Notes under the pieces: generated by a model
What the model was told of the DNA's origin: nothing
Databases searched by the model: none
Seen by the model: the letters and a program-made list of their open reading frames with translations, nothing else
Assembly: GCF_000219215.1 (NCBI RefSeq)
Contig: NC_015726.1
Location: forward strand, 1,240,001 to 1,304,000
Source: Cupriavidus necator N-1
Lineage (GTDB): Bacteria; Pseudomonadota; Gammaproteobacteria; Burkholderiales; Burkholderiaceae
Length of the DNA: 64,000 nucleotides
Direction of reading: 5' to 3'
Part shown: one piece after another, positions 27,236 through 36,115 of the stretch
Layout of the letters: each line of letters begins with the position of its first letter
Numbering within the stretch: the first letter of the stretch is position 1
Position numbers and translations under genes: made by a program

Positions 27236-28207
27236 GTGAAGGCAGTCCGTGTAGTGCCGGGCCCCGAGGGCGGCAAGGTCGAAGTGCAGGATATCCCCGT
27301 GCCGGTGGTGGCAGCGGGGCAGGTACTGGTGAGGGTGCGCGCCGCGGGCCTCAACCGTGGCGAAATCAACCAGGCGAAGGAGCTGCGCTCGGGCAACACC
27401 ATCACCACCGGCGTCGAATTTGCCGGCGAGATCGCGGAAGTCGGCGAAGGCGTCAGCGGCTGGCGCAAGGGCGACCGCGTGATGGGCCATGGCCGCGGGT
27501 GCCAGGCGGAGTACGTGGTGGCCGACCCGTTGGCACTGATCCCGGTGCCGGACGGCTTGTCATGGATCGATGCCGCGGCGTTCCCCAACGTCTTTATCAC
27601 CGCGCATGACGCACTGGTCACCAACGGCCGCCTGGTGGCGGGCGAGTCGGTGCTGGTCAACGGCGCCTCGGGCGGCGTGGCGATGGCGGCGATCCAGATC
27701 GCCTCGCTGATGGGCGCCCGGCCTGTGATTGCGTCCTCGCGCTCGGCGGCCAAGCTGGACAAAATCAGCCAGTTCGGCGTGGATGTCGGCATCGACGCCT
27801 CGAAGGACGACCAGGTCGAGGCGGTCTTGCAGGCCACCGACAACAAGGGCGTCGACATCATCATCGATACCGTCGGCGGCCCGGTGTTCGAGGCCAATAT
27901 GAAAAGCCTGGCAATCAAGGGCCGCCTGGTGAACATCGCGCGGCTGGGCTCGGCAACCGCCCAGATCGACCTGGCACAGCTCTGGCTCAAGCGCCTGCAG
28001 CTGATCGGCGTGACCTTCCGCACCCGCACGGAACAGGAGCGGCTGGAGTGCATCCAGGCCTGCGCGCGCGACATGCTGCCGTTTTTGCGCGCGGGCCGCG
28101 TGCGGCTGCCGATCGATCGGACCTTTGCCATGACCGACATCGACGCCGCGCATGCGTACATGAAGCAAGACCAGCACGTCGGCAAGATCGTGTTGCTGGT
28201 CGACTGA
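27236..28207 (+). CDS. Zinc-free MDR alcohol dehydrogenase / quinone oxidoreductase-like protein
   Basis: NADPH-dependent oxidoreductase of 323 residues. It has a GroES-like start (VLVRVRAAGLNRGEINQAK; TGVEFAGEIAEVGEGV; GDRVMGHG), then a Rossmann fold with VLVNGASGGVAMAAIQIA and DIIIDTVGGPVF. The Cys ligands of zinc ADHs are absent, which points to the quinone oxidoreductase/crotonyl-CoA reductase-like branch. The start is GTG at 27236 with AAGGAG seven bases before it. It stands at the head of a rightward set with a dioxygenase and transhydrogenase. Confidence 0.9.
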   Translation: MKAVRVVPGPEGGKVEVQDIPVPVVAAGQVLVRVRAAGLNRGEINQAKELRSGNTITTGVEFAGEIAEVGEGVSGWRKGDRVMGHGRGCQAEYVVADPLALIPVPDGLSWIDAAAFPNVFITAHDALVTNGRLVAGESVLVNGASGGVAMAAIQIASLMGARPVIASSRSAAKLDKISQFGVDVGIDASKDDQVEAVLQATDNKGVDIIIDTVGGPVFEANMKSLAIKGRLVNIARLGSATAQIDLAQLWLKRLQLIGVTFRTRTEQERLECIQACARDMLPFLRAGRVRLPIDRTFAMTDIDAAHAYMKQDQHVGKIVLLVD

Positions 28208-28237
28208 TTCCACAGAAAGCGATAGATAAGAGGAGAC

Positions 28238-29035
28238 ATGATGACAATCCAGATCAAGCCGCTGACCGGCTCCGTGGCTGCAGCCGTGACCGGTGTCGAC
28301 CTGAACCAGCCGCTCGACGACGCCAGCTTCGAGATCCTGCACCGGGCGTTCCTGGAGCATGGCGTGCTGGTGTTCCGCGGCCAGCAACTGCAGCCGGCCG
28401 CGCAGGTCGCGTTCGCCCGGCGCTGGGGCAAGCCGGTGCAGGGCAACCCGCTGCTCAAGGGCCTGACCGAGTTCCCGGAACTGGCTCAGGTCACCAGGAT
28501 CCCGAAGGAAACCGCCTCGACCGAGGCCTGGCATTCGGACTCGATCTATACCGAGGTGCCGCCGAAGATCTCGATCCTGTCGGCGGTCACCATCCCCATC
28601 GGTGGCGACACCATGTGGTGCAACCAGTACGTCTCGTACGACCGCCTGTCGCCGGCGATGCAGCGCATGATCGAAGGGCTGCGGGCCCGCTTCTCGGGGG
28701 CGCGGCTGGCCAAGATGACGGGTTCGGACAAGGTGCCGACGGCCGTGCACCCGATCGTGCGCACGCACCCGGAGACCGGGCGCAAGGCGCTTTATGTCGG
28801 CCACCCCGACACCGCGCAGTGCATCGAAGGCATGACCGAAGTGGAGAGCCGTCCGCTGCTCGACTTCCTGTATGAGCACTCGGTGACGCCGGACAACGTC
28901 TACCGCCATATGTGGCAGGAGGGCGATGTGGTGATGTGGGATAACCGCTGCACCATGCACTACGCCGTGCACGACTATGGCAATGCCGACCGCGTGCTGA
29001 ACCGCGTCACGCTGGAAGGGGAAGTGCCCCGCTGA
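28238..29035 (+). CDS. TauD/TfdA-family 2-oxoglutarate-dependent dioxygenase
   Basis: Fe(II)/2-oxoglutarate oxygenase of 265 residues. The iron site is visible: HxD in EAWHSDSIYTEVPPK and the distal His in NRCTMHYAVHDYG, with the oxoglutarate Arg expected in NADRVLNRVTLEG. It starts IQIKPLTGSVAAAVTGVDLN, the standard family opening. Substrates in the family include taurine, 2,4-D and other sulfonated or aryloxy acids. The ATG at 28238 or 28241 may be used; AGAGGAG is close to both. The link to the split UxaA/Suy-like operon makes a sulfonate substrate thinkable but unproven. Confidence 0.92.
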   Translation: MMTIQIKPLTGSVAAAVTGVDLNQPLDDASFEILHRAFLEHGVLVFRGQQLQPAAQVAFARRWGKPVQGNPLLKGLTEFPELAQVTRIPKETASTEAWHSDSIYTEVPPKISILSAVTIPIGGDTMWCNQYVSYDRLSPAMQRMIEGLRARFSGARLAKMTGSDKVPTAVHPIVRTHPETGRKALYVGHPDTAQCIEGMTEVESRPLLDFLYEHSVTPDNVYRHMWQEGDVVMWDNRCTMHYAVHDYGNADRVLNRVTLEGEVPR

Positions 29036-29151
29036 GCTGTACCGCCAAGACCGGCGCCGCGCCTTGCCATTGATCCGGCATGCGGCGCCCGGCACACAGG
29101 TTGCCCGTCCACCCTCGACGCACGGAATGCACGGGACCAAAGGAGATTGAA

Positions 29152-30270
29152 ATGCAGATAGGGATCCCGACTGAGACGCGGGCGGGGGAGGCGCGCGTTG
29201 CCGCAACGCCGGAGACCGTGAAGAAATACGTGGCACAGGGCCACCAGGTCATATTGCAGGCTGGCGCCGGCGTGCGTGCCAGCCAGACCGACAGCGCCTA
29301 TGAGGCCGCGGGAGCGCGCATCGGCAGCGCCGCCGAGGCGCTGGGCGCGCAACTGGTGCTGAAGGTGCGCGCACCGGACGAAGCCGAGCTGGCGCAGATG
29401 AAGCCGGGCGCCGTGCTGGTCGGCATGCTCAATCCCTTCGACGCCGAGAACAACGCGCGCATGTCCGCCGCGAACATCACCGCCTTTGCGCTTGAAGCCG
29501 CGCCGCGCACGACGCGCGCGCAGAGCATGGACGTACTGTCGTCGCAGGCCAATATCGCCGGCTACAAGGCCGTGCTGGTGGCGGCGCACCATTACCAGCG
29601 CTTCATGCCGATGCTGATGACCGCCGCGGGCACCGTCAAGGCGGCGCGCGTGCTGATCCTGGGCGCGGGCGTCGCCGGCCTGCAGGCCATCGCCTCGGCC
29701 AAGCGGCTGGGCGCGGTGATCGAGGCCTCCGACGTGCGCCCCGCGGTGAAGGAGCAGATCGAATCGCTCGGCGGCAAGTTCCTCGATGTTCCCTTCCTCA
29801 CCGACGAAGAGCGCGAGATCGCCCAGGGCGTGGGCGGCTATGCGCGCCCGATGCCGCCGGACTGGATGAAGCGCCAGGCCGAACTGGTCCACCAGCGCGC
29901 GATCCAGGCCGACATCGTCATTACCACCGCGCTGATCCCGGGCCGCAAGGCGCCCACGCTGCTGCACGAAGCGACCGTGCAGCAGATGAAGCCGGGCTCG
30001 GTGGTGGTCGACCTGGCCGCGGCACAGGGCGGCAATTGCCCGCTGACGGTGGCCGACGAAGTGGTCGAGCGCCATGGCGTCGTGCTGATCGGACACACCA
30101 ACCTGGCCGGCATGGTCGCGGCCGACGCCTCGGCACTGTATGCGCGCAATGTGCTGGACTTCCTCAAGCTGGTCATCGACAAGGACGGCCAGTTCACGCT
30201 GAACCTGGAAGACGACATCGTCGCCGCATGCCTGATGACGCGGCGCGAAGAACTGGCGCTCGCCAGCTGA
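29152..30270 (+). CDS. pntAa: NAD(P) transhydrogenase subunit alpha part 1
   Basis: NAD(H)-binding domain I of proton-translocating transhydrogenase; 372 residues. It opens [20 protein letters not shown] and has the RQD-loop-type region [20 protein letters not shown], the dinucleotide fold [20 protein letters not shown], and the later [13 protein letters not shown] and [20 protein letters not shown] lies before the ATG at 29152; the frame extends 24 codons further upstream without family similarity. Together with the next two genes it makes the three-subunit form known from Rhodospirillum. Confidence 0.95.
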   Translation: MQIGIPTETRAGEARVAATPETVKKYVAQGHQVILQAGAGVRASQTDSAYEAAGARIGSAAEALGAQLVLKVRAPDEAELAQMKPGAVLVGMLNPFDAENNARMSAANITAFALEAAPRTTRAQSMDVLSSQANIAGYKAVLVAAHHYQRFMPMLMTAAGTVKAARVLILGAGVAGLQAIASAKRLGAVIEASDVRPAVKEQIESLGGKFLDVPFLTDEEREIAQGVGGYARPMPPDWMKRQAELVHQRAIQADIVITTALIPGRKAPTLLHEATVQQMKPGSVVVDLAAAQGGNCPLTVADEVVERHGVVLIGHTNLAGMVAADASALYARNVLDFLKLVIDKDGQFTLNLEDDIVAACLMTRREELALAS

Positions 30271-30292
30271 ACCGGCAATCAAGGAGATCTCG

Positions 30293-30643
30293 ATGGAAAT
30301 AGTTGGCCACACGGTGATTAACCTGATCATCTTTGTACTGGCGATCTACGTGGGCTACCACGTGGTCTGGACGGTCACGCCCGCGCTGCACACGCCGCTG
30401 ATGGCGGTGACCAATGCGATCTCGGCCATCATCATCGTCGGCGCCATGCTGGCCGCCGGCCTGACCGAGGGCTACGTTGGCCGCGCAATGGGGACGCTGG
30501 CGGTGGCGCTGGCGGCAGTGAATGTGTTCGGCGGCTTCCTGGTCACGCAGCGCATGCTGGAGATGTTCAGGAAGAAGGCACCCAAGGCGCAGCCCGAAGC
30601 CAAGGGGCAGCCTGGCGGCAAACTGGCGGAGGTAGCGCAATGA
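30293..30643 (+). CDS. pntAb: NAD(P) transhydrogenase subunit alpha part 2
   Basis: Membrane subunit of 116 residues with three to four TM helices ([54 protein letters not shown]) and a charged tail. It supplies part of the proton channel. AGGAG precedes the ATG. Its TGA overlaps the ATG of pntB (ATGA at 30640). Confidence 0.94.
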   Translation: MEIVGHTVINLIIFVLAIYVGYHVVWTVTPALHTPLMAVTNAISAIIIVGAMLAAGLTEGYVGRAMGTLAVALAAVNVFGGFLVTQRMLEMFRKKAPKAQPEAKGQPGGKLAEVAQ

Positions 30644-32109
30644 ATGGCCTGTCGATGAATATGGTGACGCTGTCCTACCTGGGCGCGTCTGTTTGCTTTA
30701 TCCAGGCGCTCAAGGGGCTGTCACACCCGACCACGGCGCGGCGCGGCAATACCTTCGGCATGGCGGGCATGTTGGTGGCGGCGCTCACCACGGTGGCGCT
30801 GATCTTCAAGCTGAAGAGCGAGCTGCTGTCCGGCGGGGCGGACCCGTCCGCGCCGGGCACCGGCCTGGCGCTGATCCTGGCGGCGCTGGTGGTGGGCGGC
30901 GGCATCGGTGCCTACGTGGCGAAGAAGGTGCAGATGACCAAGATGCCCGAGTTGGTCGCGGCGATGCACTCGCTGATCGGCCTGGCGGCGGTGTTTATTT
31001 CCGTGGCGGCAGTGGCGGAGCCTGCTGCCTTCGGTATCACGGCTGCCGGTTCGCATGACATTCCGCTGGGCAACCGCATCGAACTCTTCATCGGCTGCTT
31101 CGTCGGTGCCATCACCTTCTCCGGCTCGGTGATCGCCTTCGGCAAGCTGGCCGGGCGCTACAAGTTCCGGCTGTTCCAGGGCGCACCGGTGGTGTTCGCC
31201 GGCCAGCACTGGCTGAACCTGCTGCTGGCGGTGGCGATGGTGGGCTTTGGCATTGCGTTCTTCCTGACGCAGGCATGGATGCCGTTCCTGGTCATGCTGG
31301 CGCTCGCCTTCGTGCTGGGCGTGCTGATCATCATCCCGATCGGCGGTGCCGACATGCCGGTGGTGGTGTCGATGCTGAACTCGTACTCGGGCTGGGCAGC
31401 GGCGGGCATCGGCTTCTCGCTGAACAACCCGATGCTGATCATCGCCGGCTCGCTGGTGGGTTCCTCCGGCGCGATCCTGTCGTACATCATGTGCCGGGCG
31501 ATGAACCGCTCGTTCTTCAACGTGATCCTGGGCGGCTTCGGCAGCGACGCCGCGGCCGCCAGCGGCCCGGCAGGGCAGGCCCAGCGCAATGTGAAATCGG
31601 GCTCGGCCGATGACGCCGCCTTCCTGATGGGCAATGCGGAAACGGTGATCATCGTCCCGGGCTACGGCCTGGCGGTCGCGCGTGCCCAACACGCGCTCAA
31701 GGAACTGACCGAAGTGCTCACGCACAGAGGCGTGACCGTGAAGTACGCGATCCACCCGGTGGCGGGCCGCATGCCCGGCCATATGAACGTGCTGCTGGCC
31801 GAGGCCGAGGTGCCGTACGACCAGGTCTTCGAGATGGAAGACATCAACAGCGAGTTCGGCCAGGCCGACGTGGTGCTGGTGCTGGGCGCCAATGACGTGG
31901 TCAACCCGGCGGCCAAGAACGACCCCAAGTCGCCGATCGCCGGCATGCCGATCCTGGAGGCGTACAAGGCCAAGACCATCATCGTCAACAAGCGCTCGAT
32001 GGCCGCCGGCTATGCCGGGCTGGACAACGAGCTGTTCTACATGGACAAGACCATGATGGTGTTCGGCGACGCCAAGAAGGTGGTCGAGGACATGCTCAAG
32101 GCCGCCTGA
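30640..32109 (+). CDS. pntB: NAD(P) transhydrogenase subunit beta
   Basis: Protein of 489 residues. The first 270 or so are membrane helices of domain II ([57 protein letters not shown]). The rest is the NADP(H)-binding domain III ([56 protein letters not shown]). The complex couples proton entry to NADPH formation. It ends 35 bases before the TnpB element. The orphaned ribosome-binding site of the next gene is in that spacer. Confidence 0.96.
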   Translation: MNGLSMNMVTLSYLGASVCFIQALKGLSHPTTARRGNTFGMAGMLVAALTTVALIFKLKSELLSGGADPSAPGTGLALILAALVVGGGIGAYVAKKVQMTKMPELVAAMHSLIGLAAVFISVAAVAEPAAFGITAAGSHDIPLGNRIELFIGCFVGAITFSGSVIAFGKLAGRYKFRLFQGAPVVFAGQHWLNLLLAVAMVGFGIAFFLTQAWMPFLVMLALAFVLGVLIIIPIGGADMPVVVSMLNSYSGWAAAGIGFSLNNPMLIIAGSLVGSSGAILSYIMCRAMNRSFFNVILGGFGSDAAAASGPAGQAQRNVKSGSADDAAFLMGNAETVIIVPGYGLAVARAQHALKELTEVLTHRGVTVKYAIHPVAGRMPGHMNVLLAEAEVPYDQVFEMEDINSEFGQADVVLVLGANDVVNPAAKNDPKSPIAGMPILEAYKAKTIIVNKRSMAAGYAGLDNELFYMDKTMMVFGDAKKVVEDMLKAA

Positions 32110-32131
32110 GCCGCAGATTCACAGCAATAAC

Positions 32132-32137
32132 GAGGAG
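32132..32137 (+). promoter_or_regulatory. Orphaned ribosome-binding site of the SDR gene
   Basis: GAGGAG stands before the left end of the TnpB element. If 32145-33300 is removed, it falls about seven bases before the SDR ATG. It now has no gene next to it. Confidence 0.6.
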
Positions 32138-32144
32138 ACATGGA

Positions 32145-32290
32145 TTGACATTCTCCCCTCCCTAAAGGGAGGAGATTCCCTCTGCAGGCGATCGATGTCC
32201 CGATCGGGCAAGGATATTTAACGCAGCGTTCACATCGCGATCATGTACGGCACCGCATTCACTGCATACCCACTGCCTTATTCCGAGGTC
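32145..32290 (-). ncRNA. Predicted omega/reRNA of the TnpB element (approximate)
   Basis: RNA-guided TnpB elements carry a scaffold RNA overlapping the 3' end of tnpB and running through the element end. Here the end shows a CTCCC-TTTA-GGGAG hairpin and GAATGTCAA, the same closing GTCAA seen in the second element at 55931. The guide would be the flank, minus strand 32144 downward (CCATGTCTCC onward after the first base), i.e. the orphaned ribosome-binding-site region. The 5' boundary is a guess. Confidence 0.4.
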
Positions 32291-33220
32291 TGCGATACCT
32301 TTCGGCCTCCCCGGCGGCATCGCGTCGCACGAAGAACAAACCTGGGTGGTGAAACGTTCGTCGACTTCCTCATACCACGCGCCATGCGCAATCGCCTTGT
32401 ACGCGAGCATTGTGCGGAAGGACGACCAGCCCGCATCGCGGACGGACTTCGCCATGCTGGTTTTGGCGAGGCCGGCGGCATTCACATTCCCCACCGCGAT
32501 GTAGTCGAAGTCCCGCACGATGCGATGCGAGAGCTTGTGCAGGAAGTCGCGCCGCGCATTGGCGATGCGCGCGTGGAGGTTCGTGGCCTGTCGTTTCTTG
32601 CGCGCCCGTTGCGCCTTGGCAAGGGCTTGCTCGAGTTGGCCAAGGTGACGCGGATTCTCGAACTTCTCGCCGGTGGACAGCGTGGCAATGTCCTTCAAGC
32701 CCAGATCGATGCCGACGCCGCGTTCCGGGCAGCGGGCCTGGGTGTCGGCAACTTCAATCACGATGTTCAGGAACCAGTTGCCTCGCGCATCGCAGGAGAA
32801 ATTTGTGCCGTCCTTGATCTTGCCTTCGGGAAGGGGGCGGGAGCTGAACACGCGAAACGTGTTGCCGGCAAAGCGGAATGCGTCGCCCGAGCGCTTGAGA
32901 TCCCGGCCCTTGAGCGGCACCCAGCCAAGCGACTTGCGGCCGCGATAGCGCAGGTACGGCCTGCGGTGCTGGCTACGCGACTTGGCGTACTGCTCGCAAA
33001 CCGCGTTGACGGTGCCGGAATGGATGCGCAGTTCCTTGCTGCTGCCGGTGGTCAACACGTTCAGATCGAAACCCGTGGGCCATTTCTTGCCCCACTTGAG
33101 TGCGTGCTTCTGCGTGTCGTTGCAGAAGTTCCAGACGTAGTTCACCGCGCGGCTCTGCTGATTGAGCAGGCCGTTCAGCGACTTCACCCGGTAGCGATAG
33201 ACCAGAAGCATGCCGGTCAT
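32162..33220 (-). CDS. tnpB: TnpB/InsQ-family RNA-guided endonuclease-like protein
   Basis: Protein of about 352 residues from ATG 33220, or 349 from 33211; no clear ribosome-binding site. The N-terminal half is the wedge/REC-like part (RYRVKSLNGLLNQQSRAVNY). The RuvC-I Asp is in GVGIDLGLKDIATLS. The zinc ribbon is CSSCDAMPP...CSECGAVH, and the RuvC-III Asp is in HDRDVNAALNIL. At the canonical RuvC-II place, where most TnpBs have EDLN, this one reads AVGNVNAAGL, so the Glu is missing. A Glu pair in WYEEVDERFTTQ just before the zinc ribbon could be a relocated acid, as reported for some TnpB branches; otherwise the protein is nuclease-dead. Confidence 0.92.
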   Translation of the reverse strand: MTGMLLVYRYRVKSLNGLLNQQSRAVNYVWNFCNDTQKHALKWGKKWPTGFDLNVLTTGSSKELRIHSGTVNAVCEQYAKSRSQHRRPYLRYRGRKSLGWVPLKGRDLKRSGDAFRFAGNTFRVFSSRPLPEGKIKDGTNFSCDARGNWFLNIVIEVADTQARCPERGVGIDLGLKDIATLSTGEKFENPRHLGQLEQALAKAQRARKKRQATNLHARIANARRDFLHKLSHRIVRDFDYIAVGNVNAAGLAKTSMAKSVRDAGWSSFRTMLAYKAIAHGAWYEEVDERFTTQVCSSCDAMPPGRPKGIADLGIRQWVCSECGAVHDRDVNAALNILARSGHRSPAEGISSL

Positions 33221-33300
33221 TCTAATATGGGATTGCTTGCTGCCGGCAGCACTCCTTTCACTCCCCGCCCTGAAGGGCGAGGTTTCTCGGAGCAAGTCTG

Positions 33301-34089
33301 ATGAACCAGCAAGAACGCAACCTCGGCCTGTTCGCCGACCTGGAAGGCAAGGTAGCGCTGGTGACCGGGGCCTTTGGCGGCCTGGGCCTGCATTTTGCGC
33401 AGACGCTGGCGCGCGCCGGCTGCAAGGTGGCACTGGCGGGGCGGCGCGTGGCCGAAGGCGAGGCCGTGCTGGCGGAACTGCGCAGGCAGGGCGGGCAAGG
33501 CTGCGTCGTTGCGCTCGACGTCAGGGACCCCGCGTCGGTCGGTGCGGCGTTCGAGACGGCGCGCCAACAGCTCGGCCCGGTCCAGGTGGTCGTCAACAGC
33601 GCCGGCATCGCCACCACCGGGCCGGCCATGGAGGTGGATGAGGCCGCCTGGCAAGGCGTGATCGATACCAACCTGAACGGCGCCTGGCGCGTGGCGCAAT
33701 GCGCGGCGCGGCTGATGCGCGAGGCCGGCAGCGGCGGCTGCATCGTCAATATCGCGTCGATCCTCGGCCTGCGCGTGGCGCAGCAGGTCCCGGCCTACAC
33801 CGCCGCGAAGGCGGGCCTGATCCACCTGACGCGCTCGCTGGCGCTGGAATGGGCGCGGCACGGGATCCGCGTCAACGCGCTGGCGCCGGGCTATTTCGAG
33901 ACCGACATCAACCGCAGCTTCTTCGAGACCGACAGCGGCCGGGCCATGATCGGGCGCATTCCGCAGCGCCGGCTCGGCCAGCCCCGGCAGCTCGACGGCG
34001 CGCTGCTGCTGCTGGCTTCGGATGCTTCCGACTACATGACCGGTACGGTGCTGCCCGTGGACGGCGGCCACGCGGTCAGCTCGCTCTGA
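33301..34089 (+). CDS. SDR family NAD(P)-dependent oxidoreductase
   Basis: Classical short-chain dehydrogenase of 262 residues. The cofactor loop is VTGAFGGLGLHFA, followed by VVNSAGIATTG, the catalytic Ser in NIASILGL and Tyr/Lys in YTAAKAGL, with the closing YMTGTVLPVDGG. It lacks an obvious substrate clue. Its original ribosome-binding site was separated by the TnpB element; the element end now supplies GGAG (33289-33292) eight bases before the ATG, so translation may continue. It is followed by an APH-fold kinase gene, a pair often found in acyl-CoA catabolism. Confidence 0.92.
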   Translation: MNQQERNLGLFADLEGKVALVTGAFGGLGLHFAQTLARAGCKVALAGRRVAEGEAVLAELRRQGGQGCVVALDVRDPASVGAAFETARQQLGPVQVVVNSAGIATTGPAMEVDEAAWQGVIDTNLNGAWRVAQCAARLMREAGSGGCIVNIASILGLRVAQQVPAYTAAKAGLIHLTRSLALEWARHGIRVNALAPGYFETDINRSFFETDSGRAMIGRIPQRRLGQPRQLDGALLLLASDASDYMTGTVLPVDGGHAVSSL

Positions 34090-34118
34090 GCCCACCCGCA
34101 ATCGAGGAGAGCGATCCA

Positions 34119-35180
34119 ATGCAACCAGCCCTTGCAGTTCCCGCCGCGACTGGCGGTTCGGGTTTCGATAGCGCTGCCCTGGCAGCGCTGCTGCATGCAG
34201 AAGGCCTGATCGACCGGCCCGAACTGACCCTGGAGCGCCTTGCCGGCGGCCAGTCCAATCCGACCTACCGGCTGGCCTGCGGCGCGCAGCAATACGTGCT
34301 GCGCACCAAGCCGCCGGGCCAGTTGCTGTCGTCCGCCCATGCCATCGACCGCGAGTATCGCGTGATGCACGCGCTGCGCGACAGCGACGTGCCGGTGCCC
34401 CCGGTCTACCTCTACAGCGAAGACACCACGATCCTTGGCACGCCCTTCTACCTGATGGGACTCCTGCAGGGCCGCGTGATCTATGACCAGTCCCTGCCGG
34501 GCCAGTCCCCGCAACAGCGCGCCGCGATCTACCGCGAGATGAACCGCGTGATCGGCGCCTTGCACCGCGTCGACTACCGCGCCGCCGGCCTGGCGGACTA
34601 TGGCAGGAGCGGCGGCTACGTGGCGCGCCAGGTCGCGCGCTGGGCCGGCCAGTGCCGAGACACCGGCATGGGCGACAACAAGGCGCTGGCGGCGCTGGCA
34701 GAGTGGCTACCGCAGTACGTCCCGGACGCGGAGCAGACCAGCGTGGTGCATGGCGACTACCGCATGGACAACCTCGTCTTCCATCCCACCGAGCCCCGCG
34801 TCATCGGCGTGCTCGACTGGGAGCTGTCCACGCTCGGCCACCCACTGGCGGACCTGGCCTACCACTGCATGAGCTGGCATATCCCGGCCGACCTGTGGCG
34901 CGGTATCGGCGGGCTCGACCTGCAGGCGCTGGGCATTCCCGACGAGGCGACCTACCTGCGCTGGTACGGCGAGACCAACGGCACGCACGCGCTCGAGCAC
35001 TGGGACTTTTATCTCGCCTACAATTTCTTCCGGCTGGCGGCGATCATGCATGGCATCGGGCAGCGAGCCAGGAGCGGCAACGCCGCCGCGGCGGATGCCG
35101 TGGAGACCGGCAGGAAGGCGGTGCCGCTGGCCGAACTGGGGTGGCAATTCGCCATGCGCTACCGCGCGGCAGGGCGTTAG
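34119..35180 (+). CDS. APH-fold phosphotransferase family protein (ACAD10/11-like)
   Basis: Protein of 353 residues with the aminoglycoside-phosphotransferase fold. LERLAGGQSNPTYRL is the nucleotide loop, SVVHGDYRMDNLVFHP has the catalytic HGDxxxDN, and GVLDWELSTLGHPLADLAY the metal-binding Asp. This branch is usually linked to acyl-CoA dehydrogenases and hydroxyacyl breakdown rather than to drug resistance, so a resistance role should not be assumed. GAGGAG precedes the ATG at 34119; the frame extends upstream into the SDR gene only by chance. Confidence 0.9.
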   Translation: MQPALAVPAATGGSGFDSAALAALLHAEGLIDRPELTLERLAGGQSNPTYRLACGAQQYVLRTKPPGQLLSSAHAIDREYRVMHALRDSDVPVPPVYLYSEDTTILGTPFYLMGLLQGRVIYDQSLPGQSPQQRAAIYREMNRVIGALHRVDYRAAGLADYGRSGGYVARQVARWAGQCRDTGMGDNKALAALAEWLPQYVPDAEQTSVVHGDYRMDNLVFHPTEPRVIGVLDWELSTLGHPLADLAYHCMSWHIPADLWRGIGGLDLQALGIPDEATYLRWYGETNGTHALEHWDFYLAYNFFRLAAIMHGIGQRARSGNAAAADAVETGRKAVPLAELGWQFAMRYRAAGR

Positions 35181-35375
35181 CGTTTGCGCACGGTCCGGCG
35201 CCAGCCGGATCGAAGCCTCCGCAGGTGATGGAATCTGCCCTGGATTCCTCATCGGGAATCAAAGTTTGCCTTCCGATCCAGCCTGGCTTAAAGATAGGAA
35301 GGGGAGATGGGCCCGCGGACTCATGGCCGCATCGGAACCGGGCTGACTGGCATCCCGAGCCTTCAGGAGACGTCA

Positions 35376-35630
35376 ATGAGTGTGCTGATGCTTGTGAATA
35401 TCGATACGGCGACAACCGACGAGGAAATCCAGGAGTTCATCGGTCGCTACGGCTTCCCGGCCTTCGATGAGATTGAACGCGTGCCGGGAGACGGCACCCG
35501 CCCGGCCGTATCGCTGCATTTCAATTCGGTCGATGGGGCCGCGTTGCGGCTGCTGCAGCCGCGCATCAACCACCTGTTCTGGAAGCAGCGCAAGGTGGAC
35601 GCGATGGTGCTGACCGAGCGTTTCGAATAG
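35376..35630 (+). CDS. Conserved small hypothetical protein (84 aa)
   Basis: Starts at 35376 with CAGGAG seven bases upstream. The sequence alternates strand-like and helical parts (VLMLVNIDTATTDEEIQEF; YGFPAFDEIERVPGDGTRPA; AALRLLQPRINHLFWKQRK). This length and pattern resembles an RRM-like beta-alpha-beta fold, but RNP motifs are not evident. No signal or TM. Function unknown. Confidence 0.7.
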   Translation: MSVLMLVNIDTATTDEEIQEFIGRYGFPAFDEIERVPGDGTRPAVSLHFNSVDGAALRLLQPRINHLFWKQRKVDAMVLTERFE

Positions 35631-35713
35631 GCCGCTGCCGCGGCTGGCGGGCATGTGGGTCCGGTGCTTCCTCGCTTGCCCGCCTCGGGGCAGGCCATGG
35701 CGGAGGAGGCGAG

Positions 35714-36115
35714 ATGAACAGGCGATACAGGATCCTGCACGCGCTGGCATGCAGTGCCGCAATGCTTGCGGGTGCAATGTCGGCAGGACCGGCCGTTGCC
35801 TATTTTGACCACTACCTTGGCGGCACCATCGTCGGCACGCTTACCCAGGACCAGCTCACGGCGTTGACGGATGTCTTCCGCAGGACCCTGGAGCAGGGCG
35901 CCGACGGCGCCCGCATGCCGTTCAGGCTGCCACCCGACGCGCGCGAGCGGCAGGTCGAAGGTTCCTTCACGCCGTTGCAGTCCCGGCGCGACCACGGCGA
36001 CCGGTGCCGGCAACTGCGCAGTGAATTCCGCCGGGCCGGCGAAACCGAAGCCTGGACCGGGTGGTACTGCAAGGAGAAGGACGGGAGCTGGAAGTCGCGC
36101 AAGCTGCCGAAGTAG
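35714..36115 (+). CDS. Secreted 17 kDa surface-antigen-like protein
   Basis: Protein of 133 residues. Residues 1-29 form a signal peptide with cleavage after AVA. The C-terminal part CRQLRSEFRRAGETEAWTGWYC-type pattern (two Cys about 22 residues apart, then KEKDGSWK) matches the end of rickettsial 17 kDa / Lpp0805-type outer-membrane antigens. The glycine-zipper part common in that family is not present, so it is a short version. GGAGG lies before the ATG. It converges on the PPK2 gene with directly abutting stops. Confidence 0.75.
   Translation: MNRRYRILHALACSAAMLAGAMSAGPAVAYFDHYLGGTIVGTLTQDQLTALTDVFRRTLEQGADGARMPFRLPPDARERQVEGSFTPLQSRRDHGDRCRQLRSEFRRAGETEAWTGWYCKEKDGSWKSRKLPK

Larger units (their letters stand above)
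32145..33300 (-). mobile_element. IS200/IS605-type element carrying only tnpB
   Basis: Bounds were inferred from structure. On the minus strand the 5' end begins CAGACTTGCTCC after TTCAT, followed by the hairpin CCTCGCCC-TTCA-GGGCGGGG (33263-33282). The 3' end is a CTCCC/GGGAG hairpin and ...GAATGTCAA at 32145. Joining the flanks 32144/33301 rebuilds a normal ribosome-binding-site to ATG spacing for the SDR gene. No tnpA and no target duplication are present, as expected for this group, so it can move only with a TnpA supplied elsewhere. Confidence 0.8.

Noticed and set aside
34119..35180. Aminoglycoside-resistance gene
   Set aside because: The APH fold is clear, but the sequence type and the neighbouring SDR point to the ACAD10/11-like branch of metabolic kinases.
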